Shown here: piece by piece, positions 24,054-31,960 of the stretch
Layout: each line of letters begins with the position of its first letter
Position numbering within the stretch: the first letter of the stretch is position 1
DNA from: Syntrophobacterales bacterium
Lineage (GTDB): Bacteria > Desulfobacterota > Syntrophorhabdia > Syntrophorhabdales > WCHB1-27
Length of the DNA: 40,645 bases
Reading direction: 5' to 3'
NCBI GenBank assembly: GCA_017881765.1
Contig: JADGQN010000001.1
Location: 1-40,645, forward strand
The notes under the pieces: generated by a model
Database searches by the model: none
The model's input: only the letters and a program-made list of their open reading frames with translations
What the model was told of the DNA's origin: nothing
Program-made: the position numbers and the translations under genes

Positions 24054-24638
24054 TTATGGAATAATGATATCGGTAATATAGACAGACTCCAGATCCTCTT
24101 TTTCTTTGAACAGCTCTTTGAGCCTGTTCTGCAGCTCTACCTTGATCGGGTCTCGCTTGCTAACGTCGATCAACTCCTCGGCGCTTTTCGCACTGAGGAC
24201 CATGAGCGCCTTATCTCTCAAAACGGGAACCATCTTCTTAGCTTCTTCAAGAACCTTGGCGTTTTGAAGGCTTACGGCAAGAGAAACCTTGGCGAACCTG
24301 GAGCTATTTCCCGCCAGATTGAAGATGAAGGGTTCCAGGGTCAGGATAGGACCCCCTGAACCACCCTTTTTCTGTTCGGCGGCTGCCGCCTTCTTGGCCA
24401 TGGATCCGCCGGCACTGCTGTTTGGTAAGAAACGCTCGAGGATCCGGTCTCCAAAAAAGAAGTAAGCTCCGGCACCGCCTGCCACCAGCAACAATATCAG
24501 CAGCAGAAAGACGAAGAGGATCTTCGATTTCTTCTTCTTGGGCGGCGCCTCTTCCCGTGAGGCTTTGGGCTTCTCTTCCCGTTCGTTCTCGTCACCGGCC
24601 TTCTCTTCCCGTTCCTTCTCGTCCTTTTCTTTCGCCAT
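24054..24638 (-). CDS. fliL: FliL, basal-body-associated stator factor
   Basis: Membrane protein around the stator that supports torque. The 194 residues have a long charged cytoplasmic N-terminus (Lys/Glu-rich, about 1-35), one membrane helix (about 40-66) and a periplasmic domain (ILTLEPFIFNLAGNSSRFAKVSLAVSLQN, about 98-126, and VYITDIIIP at the end). A GGAGGAG ribosome binding site precedes the ATG. It is the first gene of the unit ending in fliA, about 17 bases after the expected sigma-54 start. Confidence 0.95.
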   Translation of the reverse strand: MAKEKDEKEREEKAGDENEREEKPKASREEAPPKKKKSKILFVFLLLILLLVAGGAGAYFFFGDRILERFLPNSSAGGSMAKKAAAAEQKKGGSGGPILTLEPFIFNLAGNSSRFAKVSLAVSLQNAKVLEEAKKMVPVLRDKALMVLSAKSAEELIDVSKRDPIKVELQNRLKELFKEKEDLESVYITDIIIP

Positions 24639-24664
24639 GAGTATCTCCTCCAGTTTTTCGGAAG

Positions 24665-24680
24665 AGCAATATGTATGCCA
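24665..24680 (-). promoter_or_regulatory. Sigma-54 promoter of fliL to fliA
   Basis: The minus strand reads TGGCATACATATTGCT: TGGCA and TTGCT are intact with GG and GC 10 bases apart. The expected start near 24655 sits just before the GGAGGAG of fliL. A FleQ-box-like dyad lies about 155 bp upstream, a normal enhancer distance. Confidence 0.82.
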
Positions 24681-24801
24681 GATGAGAAGCTACGTGCGGG
24701 AATGGTTTAGACAGAGGCTTATTACAGAGAAAATGACCGTGAGCAGTGAGCGGCACGCGGGCCGCCGGGTGCCGTGGGCGACATGCTATTTATGGCGGTT
24801 C

Positions 24802-24817
24802 TGTCATTTAGTTGACA
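24802..24817. promoter_or_regulatory. FleQ-box-like dyad upstream of fliL
   Basis: TGTCATTTAGTTGACA, extended to the 22-bp dyad TTCTGTCA-N6-TGACAGAA. The core GTCA-N6-TGAC matches the known Pseudomonas FleQ box (GTCAATAAATTGAC) in half-sites and spacing, with a T/A-rich centre. An almost identical dyad lies upstream of the other sigma-54 operon at 38181. A hairpin terminator for flgE is an alternative, but no T-tract follows. Confidence 0.5.
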
Positions 24818-24844
24818 GAAAATAAGATAAGTTCAATGACCTCT

Positions 24845-26782
24845 CTACCGTTTGATCTGCAGCAACTCCTGCAGCATTTCGTCCGTGGTCGTTATCACCT
24901 TGGAGTTGGCCTGGTACCCACGCTCCGTCGTGATCAAGTTTACGAACTCGGTAGCCAGATCGACATTCGATTGCTCAAGGGAGTTCGGATTGATGTTTCC
25001 TAAAGAACCTACGCCAGGGGCGTTGGTGTATGCCACGCCGGATTCGTAGGTTTCACCGAAGAGGTTCCCCCCTAATCTTGTCAGACCCCACGGATTATTG
25101 AAACTGGCAAGGGTGACCTGATAGAGGTTGAGCACCTGGCCGTTGGAGTAGTTGCCCGATATGGTACCGTCGGTGCTGACCGTCACATTCGTAAGCGAGC
25201 CGGGTGCATACCCGTCCTGTGTCTGAAAGTTCGTCGTTGACGCCATCGGATACTGCGTGGTTGAGCCGCCGCCCGAGCCGGAGCCGAGGACCAGGTCTAT
25301 CTTCTGGTTCGGCTGTGCACCATTAGAAAAGTCGAAGTTGATCGTGTGAGTCTCCCCGCCCGATGTCAATACGCCGTTGCTGTTGAACCTCAGATATCCC
25401 CATCCCCCCGGAGGCACGGTATTTTTTTGGTTCAACGAGTCGGCGGCATTCACTTCAGCGTCCCATTCCCACACATTGGTCTGGACTGAATTTGCGAGTT
25501 CCTGCCATCCCTTTCTGAAGTAAACGTTCACCACGTGCGGCTGCCCGAGCGAATCATATACCGTGATAGCACTGCTATAGTTTGACGTGGAGGCTGCCTG
25601 GTCCGGGTTAAAACCAGTCACGTTAAAGGTAGAGGTCCCCTCTACAATTCTAAAGTTGCCCGGGGGTAAAAGGGTTACATCGAGCCCCGACTGATTGGGT
25701 GTATCACCCCAATTCTTCAGGGCCCCGACTTGCGACGAGACCTTGCCCGTGGAGATTTTTGTTGACTGAGTCCCGTCCGGATTGGTTCTTACCGAAGTGA
25801 GGGTCATGGTACTGCCGTAAAGGTCAGTGCTCGATTTGTCAGCGGCCGTCCATCCGGTGCTGCCGGTTGCGAGTGGGCCGTCGTCGAATGAAATATCCAC
25901 ACCATTGGCCAAGGCACTCAGGCTGAGGTACTCGCCCCCACCCCCGTCCACAGTCCACGACGCCCAAACCTGGTTAGCGAATCCCGCGGAACCCATGGCA
26001 AGCGCGGAATTCAGGTAGCTCGCAAGGGACGCGGCCGTAGTTGGCCCATTGGTGGTGGGCAAGTCGATTTCGTAGTCGTTGATCTTCACGGCGCCGGTAA
26101 ACGGGGTCCCAAAGGAGGCCGCATTGGTGCCGGTATGACCTATCTGAGCGGCGGCCAAATTCACCACGACACCCGTGTACGCACCGGGCATCGGGAACTG
26201 GGTATTGCTGGCCTCGACCTGGGAAAGCCCGCTTGTTCCGGTGACGGCACCTACCGTACCCTTAAAAGGTGCGTCTGACTGAAGATTGACCGCCATGCCG
26301 ATGAACGCGCTCTGTTTCGGTTGACTGGGTCCCTGGGGTATAATAACGTCGGTAAGCACACCGCCCGGCGTCTTTGACACCGGGTCGATAACTTTACCCT
26401 GGAGGACATTGCCGGTAGGGTCAACCATATAGCCGTCTTTGTCGAAGCTGAACTGGCCGGCTCTGGTGTAATCGATCTCCTTGGAATTGGACTTCCTTAC
26501 GATAAAGAAGCCTCCTCCACCTATGGCAAGGTCGGTAGGAGTGTTCGTGCTCTGAAAAGAGCCCTGCTGAAAATTGTCGTCCACGGACTCTAACGCAACG
26601 CCCCTGCCTACCTGGCTTGAGCCTGCCGTACCAAAGATTGACTGGTAGAGCATATCCGAGAACGTCGCCCTGCTTGACTTAAAGCCCACGGTATTGACGT
26701 TTGCGATGTTGTTCCCGATAACCGCCATAGCCTGCCCTTGGGTAACGAGCCCGCTAATACCGGAATAGAGTGAGCTTAACAT
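24845..26782 (-). CDS. flgE: FlgE, flagellar hook protein
   Basis: Structural hook subunit exported after the rod. The 645 residues begin MLSSLYSGISGLVTQGQAMA with IGNNIANVNTVGFKSSRATFSDML (about 22-45), and end NVDLATEFVNLITTERGYQANSKVI plus a DEMLQELL helix. The middle (about 150-500) is Ser/Thr/Gly-rich and variable, as in long hooks of polar flagella; enterobacterial FlgE is about 400 residues. It follows flgD by 12 bases. Confidence 0.96.
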   Translation of the reverse strand: MLSSLYSGISGLVTQGQAMAVIGNNIANVNTVGFKSSRATFSDMLYQSIFGTAGSSQVGRGVALESVDDNFQQGSFQSTNTPTDLAIGGGGFFIVRKSNSKEIDYTRAGQFSFDKDGYMVDPTGNVLQGKVIDPVSKTPGGVLTDVIIPQGPSQPKQSAFIGMAVNLQSDAPFKGTVGAVTGTSGLSQVEASNTQFPMPGAYTGVVVNLAAAQIGHTGTNAASFGTPFTGAVKINDYEIDLPTTNGPTTAASLASYLNSALAMGSAGFANQVWASWTVDGGGGEYLSLSALANGVDISFDDGPLATGSTGWTAADKSSTDLYGSTMTLTSVRTNPDGTQSTKISTGKVSSQVGALKNWGDTPNQSGLDVTLLPPGNFRIVEGTSTFNVTGFNPDQAASTSNYSSAITVYDSLGQPHVVNVYFRKGWQELANSVQTNVWEWDAEVNAADSLNQKNTVPPGGWGYLRFNSNGVLTSGGETHTINFDFSNGAQPNQKIDLVLGSGSGGGSTTQYPMASTTNFQTQDGYAPGSLTNVTVSTDGTISGNYSNGQVLNLYQVTLASFNNPWGLTRLGGNLFGETYESGVAYTNAPGVGSLGNINPNSLEQSNVDLATEFVNLITTERGYQANSKVITTTDEMLQELLQIKR

Positions 26783-26794
26783 ACCTATTACCTC

Positions 26795-27418
26795 CTACTC
26801 TGTAATCGTGGTGATTGATGTGACCGGCATGATTTTTCCGTCACCGAATACGATCTGGACACCTGAGTCACTCGTCTGGATTCCCTTTACGACACGTGAG
26901 TTCTCTATACCAACCGATACCGAAGCCCCATTGTATGTCGCGGAGACGCCAAATGTGACGTTACCCGCGCCCTGATACGTGTACTTGAGCGGGTCTCCAT
27001 TCTTGAAGGTGACCTGCTGCAGATTGCCGGTGTTCGAGTCCTTCAGCGTAAGAATAACCTGGTCGTAGTTTCCTTGAGGCTGCATGGTGACTTGATCTCC
27101 TGCCGATAACGCGTTATCTTGGACATCCACCTTCTTGCCCACGGTAGAAAGCCACTGGGCTATACCCCCCTGTTGGCTGTTTTGCGCCAGGGCGCTTATC
27201 GAGCTGGAAATATTGGTTAGCTGCTGCACCTCCGTGAGCTGGGAAAGCTGGGCCATGAAGTCTTCCGGTTTTTGAGGATCCAAAGGATTTTGGTTTTGCA
27301 AGTCGGCAATGAGAATTTTCAGAAATGCATCCGGCCCGAGGATTGTCGTGGCAGCTTTCGTTTGGGTCGTGGAAGTGCTTTGTTGGCTCGTAGGGCTGGT
27401 GACTGGCTGAACACTCAT
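26795..27418 (-). CDS. flgD: FlgD, hook cap / hook assembly scaffold
   Basis: Caps the growing hook and is shed later. The 207 residues have a Ser/Thr/Gln-rich N-terminus, the conserved block LGPDAFLKILIADLQNQNPLDPQKPEDFMAQLSQLTEVQQL (about 28-68), and a C-terminal FlgD Ig/tudor-like region (about 90-200). Position between fliK and flgE is conserved. Confidence 0.96.
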   Translation of the reverse strand: MSVQPVTSPTSQQSTSTTQTKAATTILGPDAFLKILIADLQNQNPLDPQKPEDFMAQLSQLTEVQQLTNISSSISALAQNSQQGGIAQWLSTVGKKVDVQDNALSAGDQVTMQPQGNYDQVILTLKDSNTGNLQQVTFKNGDPLKYTYQGAGNVTFGVSATYNGASVSVGIENSRVVKGIQTSDSGVQIVFGDGKIMPVTSITTITE

Positions 27419-27427
27419 GATTCCCCC

Positions 27428-29005
27428 TTAAATTGAAGCTTCTATATTCGGGTCCGAAGGCTCGCGCCGCCTTCCCCAATTGTTCTTAGGTTGTTCTCTG
27501 CCCTGCCGCTTGCTAACGTCCTCTTCAATAGCGTTTACTGAGATACTCGACGAAATCTGCTTTGCTTCAAGGTGACGAACGATAGTCTCTTTCTGCGATT
27601 GTAAAAAGTTAACCACGTTCTCATCAGCGGATCTGACCTGTATGATCATTTTCCCTGCCTGCTCCTTGAGTCCGATCATGAGAGATTCTCCACCTTCCGT
27701 CTTCAGACGGAGGGTGATGTCGAGGGATCTCTCCCGTAACCCAACCTGCTCGGCCACCGCCGCCAGTCGGTCTGCCACAATGCTGCCGAAGGACGTCGTA
27801 TTTGAGCCTACAACCACGGGTTCCTGGCGCTGGATGCCTGCCTGCATGGTGGCGCCTTGCTCGCCGAACGCGCTCTTCCCGTTACCTTCGGAAGGCAGGT
27901 CTGTCCCTTTTTCCGCGGTCCCGGCAGCGCCTTCCACAACGCCGGCCAATGACACGGTTACTTTCATTCTGGAAAGCAGCGACTCGGTCAGGTCCGTGCC
28001 TTGCGAGAGTTTGAGCTCAGACGCGCCATTCGGGATCAGATTCAGGCCATTCGACCCATTCGGGGTGGCCTGCGTATCCTGTGTACCCGACACGGAGACG
28101 AGATCCTTGAAGGCCGCTGTCAGGCGTTCGGCCAACCCTTGGCCCGTTGGTGCGCCATTGGCGGGTGCTTCCTTCATCAGCAGTTGAACAGACAGGCCGG
28201 GTGCTTTAAAGTCAGTAATCGGCGTTTGCCCGGGATCCGGTTCAATCATCTTCGAAACCTTCTTCTGAAGGACTTCTGTGAGGGACTGGATCAAAGAGGC
28301 GATTTCGTTTATGCCTTTCAACGCATCGGCCGGGTCTAGTGAAAGCTTTACGGAGAGCTTCACGTTCCCGTCTGATGTAAGGCTGCCGCCATCGAGCGAA
28401 GAGTCGACGGTTTGCTTTGAGGGTTCGAGAGCGACGGTCTGGACGGTTCCGTTGCTGTTTCCAAGGGCCGCCAGAAGGGCAGTGAGCAGTTCCTGCGGGA
28501 GCCCTTGTACGTTGACCTTCAAATCATCTCCGGAACCGGACCAGGAGATTGTTACCTCCACGTTCTTGTCCGGCGCCCCTTTGGCGGACGGAGTGACCAC
28601 GGCAGCCGCCTGTTGAGCTGCGGAGTCAGCCCCGGTGTTGGCGCTCTGCGTGCTTGCCTGTGCGGCGCTCTGTGTACTGCCCTGCGTGTCCGTCTTGCTG
28701 ACAGCAGTATCCTTATCTGCCTGTCGATGGTTCTCTGTACATTGTTCTTTGACCGGTGCAGTTTGCGCGGTTTGATGCTCGTGCTCCCTTGCCGCCCGAT
28801 TCCGCTCGATCGCTGCTTGCTGTCCGGCATCGTCATGCACTTGCTCGTCTGTGTGACTCCGGCTGGCCGACGCCTTCTCCAGTGCGTCTGAGAAACTGGT
28901 CGTGCCATCCGCAGTCTGCCTGGAACGAGAAGAGAGAAGATCGCTCCTCGTATTAAAAACAGGCAAGTCGTTCGGCTGGAAACTCTGTACCGGAAGGTCA
29001 AGCAT
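27428..29005 (-). CDS. fliK: FliK, hook-length control protein
   Basis: Exported molecular ruler that triggers FlhB switching. The 525 residues are Ser/Thr/Gln/Ala-rich and probably disordered over the first 380. They end in the Flg_hook domain (SLDITLRLKTEGGESLMIGLKEQAGKMIIQV, about 418-448, then VRHLEAKQISSSISV). Assignment rests on composition, C-domain and position before flgD. No good ribosome binding site is seen (AAGAAGAG upstream), and a possible sigma-54 promoter lies very close to the ATG. Confidence 0.9.
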   Translation of the reverse strand: MLDLPVQSFQPNDLPVFNTRSDLLSSRSRQTADGTTSFSDALEKASASRSHTDEQVHDDAGQQAAIERNRAAREHEHQTAQTAPVKEQCTENHRQADKDTAVSKTDTQGSTQSAAQASTQSANTGADSAAQQAAAVVTPSAKGAPDKNVEVTISWSGSGDDLKVNVQGLPQELLTALLAALGNSNGTVQTVALEPSKQTVDSSLDGGSLTSDGNVKLSVKLSLDPADALKGINEIASLIQSLTEVLQKKVSKMIEPDPGQTPITDFKAPGLSVQLLMKEAPANGAPTGQGLAERLTAAFKDLVSVSGTQDTQATPNGSNGLNLIPNGASELKLSQGTDLTESLLSRMKVTVSLAGVVEGAAGTAEKGTDLPSEGNGKSAFGEQGATMQAGIQRQEPVVVGSNTTSFGSIVADRLAAVAEQVGLRERSLDITLRLKTEGGESLMIGLKEQAGKMIIQVRSADENVVNFLQSQKETIVRHLEAKQISSSISVNAIEEDVSKRQGREQPKNNWGRRREPSDPNIEASI

Positions 29006-29019
29006 CGTGACTCTTCTTA

Positions 29020-29035
29020 AACAAGAAGCATGCCA
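29020..29035 (-). promoter_or_regulatory. Possible sigma-54 promoter of fliK-flgD-flgE
   Basis: TGGCATGCTTCTTGTT on the minus strand has a good -24 block and correct spacing, but the invariant -12 GC is GT. The expected start would be only about 4 bases before the fliK ATG. Weak candidate, kept because the region follows a 326-base gap where a promoter is expected. Confidence 0.3.
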
Positions 29036-29147
29036 TCCGTGAAGATCGGGTCAGGAGAAGGGATTTAGCGGTTTTGTAAGCGGATGACGGACGACAAAAA
29101 TCGGAAAAAACTTCCACAGGCGGAAATTTTTTCCCACGGATTGGCTG

Positions 29148-29332
29148 ATACCGGTTTGCATTCAAAAATAGAGCGAGGCGACCAGGAGGATAGCGATAGC
29201 GAAGCATCCTGTAAGGACGGAGGGGTACTTCCCGTACGTCGGAGTCGTGCCGATAGCGTTAGCGTCCTGTAAGGACGCAACACCCACACACGTGGGTACC
29301 CGGAAGCTATATGAATGAAGGCAAACTGGTAC
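29148..29332. repeat. Palindromic repeat copy D, composite, between fliJ and fliK
   Basis: A 185-bp element in the opposite orientation to copy C and clearly related to it (ends ATACCGGTTTGC / GCAAACTGGTAC; blocks GCATTCAAAAATAGAGC, CCAGGAGGATAGCGA and AGCTATATGAATGAAGGC shared with C). It is about 60 bases longer because it carries inserts: a 21-base block also present at 9076, a variant of that block, and the hairpin-GGTACCCG repeat. Its first base is the last base of the fliJ stop codon. The rest of the 326-base gap (29006-29147) shows only the weak sigma-54 candidate. Confidence 0.85.
29283..29303. repeat. Hairpin-GGTACCCG repeat inside repeat D
   Basis: A CCCAC/GTGGG hairpin followed by TACCCGG, matching the plan of 12656-12675 and 14760-14776. 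It is one of the inserts that make copy D longer than copies A to C. Confidence 0.5.
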
Positions 29333-29760
29333 TATGTCTTGCGGCTTTCCAATCGTAAGGCGATTTCGTCGAGAAGCTTTTGGTGCTTCTTGTTCTGTGC
29401 TCGTTTCGCCATGGAGAGCGTCCTTTCCTTCAATGTGTCGAGGACCTTTATCTCTCTGAGCATTTCGACGAGTTCGGCGCGTATCTCAACAATCTTTTTC
29501 TGGATGAGATCCTTCTGGGTCAGAGCCTCTGTTTTTAACCGTCCAAGATGCTCAAGGTAATCCTTAAGCAATGAGAACTCGTTGCCATCTAAGCACCTTG
29601 TGCATATTTCTGAATAATTGACATCAATTTCTGTGTCTAATAATTCAATATTACTCAATATTATGTCTCTTTTAGTATTATGCTGATCGAGCACCAGCTC
29701 CTTTTCTTCCATGAGCCGCTCCTTTAGCTCGATGATGCGTTGCAGGCGGTCGCTATGCAT
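29332..29760 (-). CDS. fliJ: FliJ, export chaperone / ATPase central stalk
   Basis: Coiled-coil protein inserted in the FliI ring, like the gamma subunit of F-ATPase. The 142 residues are almost wholly heptad-patterned helix (RLQRIIELKERLMEEKELVLDQ at the start; LEHLGRLKTEALTQKDLIQKKIVEIRAEL near 68-96), with usual FliJ length. The start overlaps fliI by 8 bases. The stop codon sits at the edge of repeat D; the length argues against truncation. Confidence 0.92.
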   Translation of the reverse strand: MHSDRLQRIIELKERLMEEKELVLDQHNTKRDIILSNIELLDTEIDVNYSEICTRCLDGNEFSLLKDYLEHLGRLKTEALTQKDLIQKKIVEIRAELVEMLREIKVLDTLKERTLSMAKRAQNKKHQKLLDEIALRLESRKT

Positions 29761-31096
29761 AGAAGAGGAGCTTCATACTATCAACGGTTTTTTCGATGGT
29801 CACCTTTTCGTCCACCCCCTGGGAAAGGAAGGTCTTGACCCTATCCATCATCGAGATGGCATAGTCGATCTTCTTGTTGCTGCCCGGGTTATATGCCCCG
29901 ATGTTGATCAGATCTTCAGCCCGTTCGTATTCCGAAAGTATTTCGGTTATCCCGCCCGCGAATTGGAGCTGTTCCCGCGCAACGATATCCTTCATCGTCC
30001 GGCTCACGCTCCTCAGGACATCGATCGCGGGATACTGGTTCGAATCAGCGAGCTTTCGCGAAAGCACGACGTGGCCGTCAAGGACGGCCCGTGAGGCATC
30101 CGCAATGGGGTCATCGAGATCATCACCCTCCACGAGCACACTGAAAATGGCCGTCATGGTGCCGTTACCATCCCCATTTCCTGTCCGCTCAAGGAGTTTC
30201 GTTAAATGGGAAAAGACGCTCGGGGTGTAACCCTTTGTGGTTGGCGGCTCCCCTATGGCAAGCCCCACCTCTCGCTGGGCCATCGCGAAGCGGGTCAGTG
30301 AATCCATCAGCAGAAGCACGTCAGCGCCCTTATCCCTGAAGTACTCGGCTATGGCGACTGTCAGGAAAGCGGCTCTCACCCGTATAAGAGGTGGCTGATC
30401 CGAAGTAGCAACAATCACAACAGAGTGGTTAAGGCCTTCGCCCAGGTCCCGCTCGAGAAACTCCCGCACCTCTCTGCCACGCTCACCGATCAACCCGATC
30501 ACGTTTACGTTCGCCTCAGTATGTCGCGCAATCATGCCGAGCAGCACACTTTTGCCAACACCTGATCCCGCGAATATTCCCATCCGCTGGCCGCGTCCGC
30601 AAGTCAGAAGGCCGTTAAAGGCACGTATGCCAAGGTCGAGGGGCTCTGCTATCCTTTTCTTTCTTAAGGGATTAACGGTCTCCCTGTATATCGGGACGTG
30701 CTCAGCGACAGCAAGCCCTCCCTTTCCATCCATAGGATTGCCGAGACCGTCGATCACCCTGCCCAAAAGGCCGGAACCAACACCCATATTGACAACACTT
30801 TTCTTAGAATATATCTTTGATCCGACACCAATACCCCTCAATTCTCCGAGTGGCATAAGGAGTGTTTTGCCCTCCTTGAAGCCCACTACTTCGGCATTGA
30901 TCGGGGGCTTTCCTTCGGTAGGGTAGATAAGCGCCGCGTCTCCGACGGACGAAACCGGACCTTTGCCCTCGATCACAAGCCCAACCACCTGCGACACCTT
31001 TCCGTACATCTGGTAGGGATAGAATGTAGCAAGTCTGCGCTTTATCGCCGCGTAGCTCTCTTCGTCCTCAGGAGCCAGGCTCCAACTTTCCGTCAT
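29753..31096 (-). CDS. fliI: FliI, flagellar export ATPase
   Basis: Cytoplasmic ATPase that energises substrate unfolding at the export gate. The 447 residues carry the F1-beta-like core: Walker A AGSGVGKS (176-183), GLIGERGREVREF (201-213), Walker B VLLLMDSLTRF (260-270) and GEPPTTKGYTPSVFSHLTKLLERTG. Length is typical. It precedes fliJ with an 8-base overlap and is separated from fliH by a 198-base repeat-rich spacer. The ribosome binding site is weak. Confidence 0.97.
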   Translation of the reverse strand: MTESWSLAPEDEESYAAIKRRLATFYPYQMYGKVSQVVGLVIEGKGPVSSVGDAALIYPTEGKPPINAEVVGFKEGKTLLMPLGELRGIGVGSKIYSKKSVVNMGVGSGLLGRVIDGLGNPMDGKGGLAVAEHVPIYRETVNPLRKKRIAEPLDLGIRAFNGLLTCGRGQRMGIFAGSGVGKSVLLGMIARHTEANVNVIGLIGERGREVREFLERDLGEGLNHSVVIVATSDQPPLIRVRAAFLTVAIAEYFRDKGADVLLLMDSLTRFAMAQREVGLAIGEPPTTKGYTPSVFSHLTKLLERTGNGDGNGTMTAIFSVLVEGDDLDDPIADASRAVLDGHVVLSRKLADSNQYPAIDVLRSVSRTMKDIVAREQLQFAGGITEILSEYERAEDLINIGAYNPGSNKKIDYAISMMDRVKTFLSQGVDEKVTIEKTVDSMKLLFYA

Positions 31097-31294
31097 GGGG
31101 TTCCGCGCTCCACGAGACAGGTAAGAACAAATGCAGGCAGAGGTAAGTACAAGAACGAAGGTAGAGAAGGGCCTATACGCCCGCCTTTGTGGTTATCTTT
31201 TCTCTACCTTTGCTTTTGGTTTTTACCTCTACCTGCTGTATCCCTTTCCTGTCTCTATTGTCCTTACCTCTATCTGTCTTATCTCTTTCCTGTC
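31097..31294. repeat. Repeat-rich spacer with a long hairpin between fliH and fliI
   Basis: Contains an imperfect inverted repeat with arms of about 34 bases (31135-31168 and 31200-31234; core AGAGGTAA and AAGGTAGAGAA versus TTCTCTACCTT and TTACCTCT), loop about 31 bases. Further degenerate copies of ACCTCTA and CCTGTC follow to about 31295, giving a strand-biased pyrimidine-rich tract. No gene is visible. It interrupts an otherwise tightly packed operon. Confidence 0.75.
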
Positions 31295-31960
31295 CTACGG
31301 TGTTGTTGCGAGAAACTCCTTTTTCAACTCCTCCAGCTGTCTTGATACCCTCCCATCTATGTCACCAAAGTTCGTTTGTATAACAAAGCCCGGTTCCTTG
31401 AGGTCTTCGTCAGGGACAATCCTCCACGTAGTTGTTCCCTGCGCGGAGATCATCCATGCGTCCTCCTTCGGCAGCCTGACCAGGCATTCGCCGCTTTCCT
31501 CACAAGCCTCCATGGCCTTTCTAATCATGGAAAGGGTTACCTCTTTGTGCTCCGTGCATTCCTTCATTACAATCGACTCGGCAAAGGTGAGCGCGAGCAC
31601 CGTCGCGAACCGTTCTACCCTCCCCCGCAGTTCCTGTTTGAAACTATCGAACGACGCGAGACATTGGTTCAGTCTTTCGATGAGCGGCTCCGTTTTCTTC
31701 ATGCCCATCTCCTGACCCGCCTTTTCTCCCTGTGCGAAGGCTTCCTCGAACGCCCTGCGCGTCTCCTGCTCGACATCAATCGATTCCTCGACTGACTCCA
31801 CAGGCTTTTCTTCGGAAAGAATTTGGGGCTCTTCCTCCGGCGAAGGAGTGAACTCCTCTTCCGGTTGTTGCTCCAGGAGCGATGTAAACTCGGGGGCTGC
31901 CCTTTCTACGGGCGGTTCGGTCAGGTCGTGAAAGGCAAGAGTCTCGACTTCATCAGACAA
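31295..31960 (-). CDS. fliH: FliH, regulator of the export ATPase
   Basis: Cytoplasmic partner that links FliI to FliN. The 221 residues have a Pro/Glu-rich disordered N-terminus (about 1-65), a helical region (RRAFEEAFAQGEKAGQEMGMKKTEPLIERLNQC) and the C-terminal FliH/V-ATPase E-like domain (VLALTFAESIVMKE; near the end VIQTNFGDIDGRVSRQLEELKKEFL). The start is a TTG overlapping the fliG end by 8 bases, with AGG-rich sequence upstream. Confidence 0.92.
   Translation of the reverse strand: MSDEVETLAFHDLTEPPVERAAPEFTSLLEQQPEEEFTPSPEEEPQILSEEKPVESVEESIDVEQETRRAFEEAFAQGEKAGQEMGMKKTEPLIERLNQCLASFDSFKQELRGRVERFATVLALTFAESIVMKECTEHKEVTLSMIRKAMEACEESGECLVRLPKEDAWMISAQGTTTWRIVPDEDLKEPGFVIQTNFGDIDGRVSRQLEELKKEFLATTP

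Noticed and set aside
24799..24820. Rho-independent terminator after flgE
   Set aside because: The 8-bp stem is clear but no T-tract follows on the minus strand; the FleQ-box reading explains the sequence and its twin at 38181 better.
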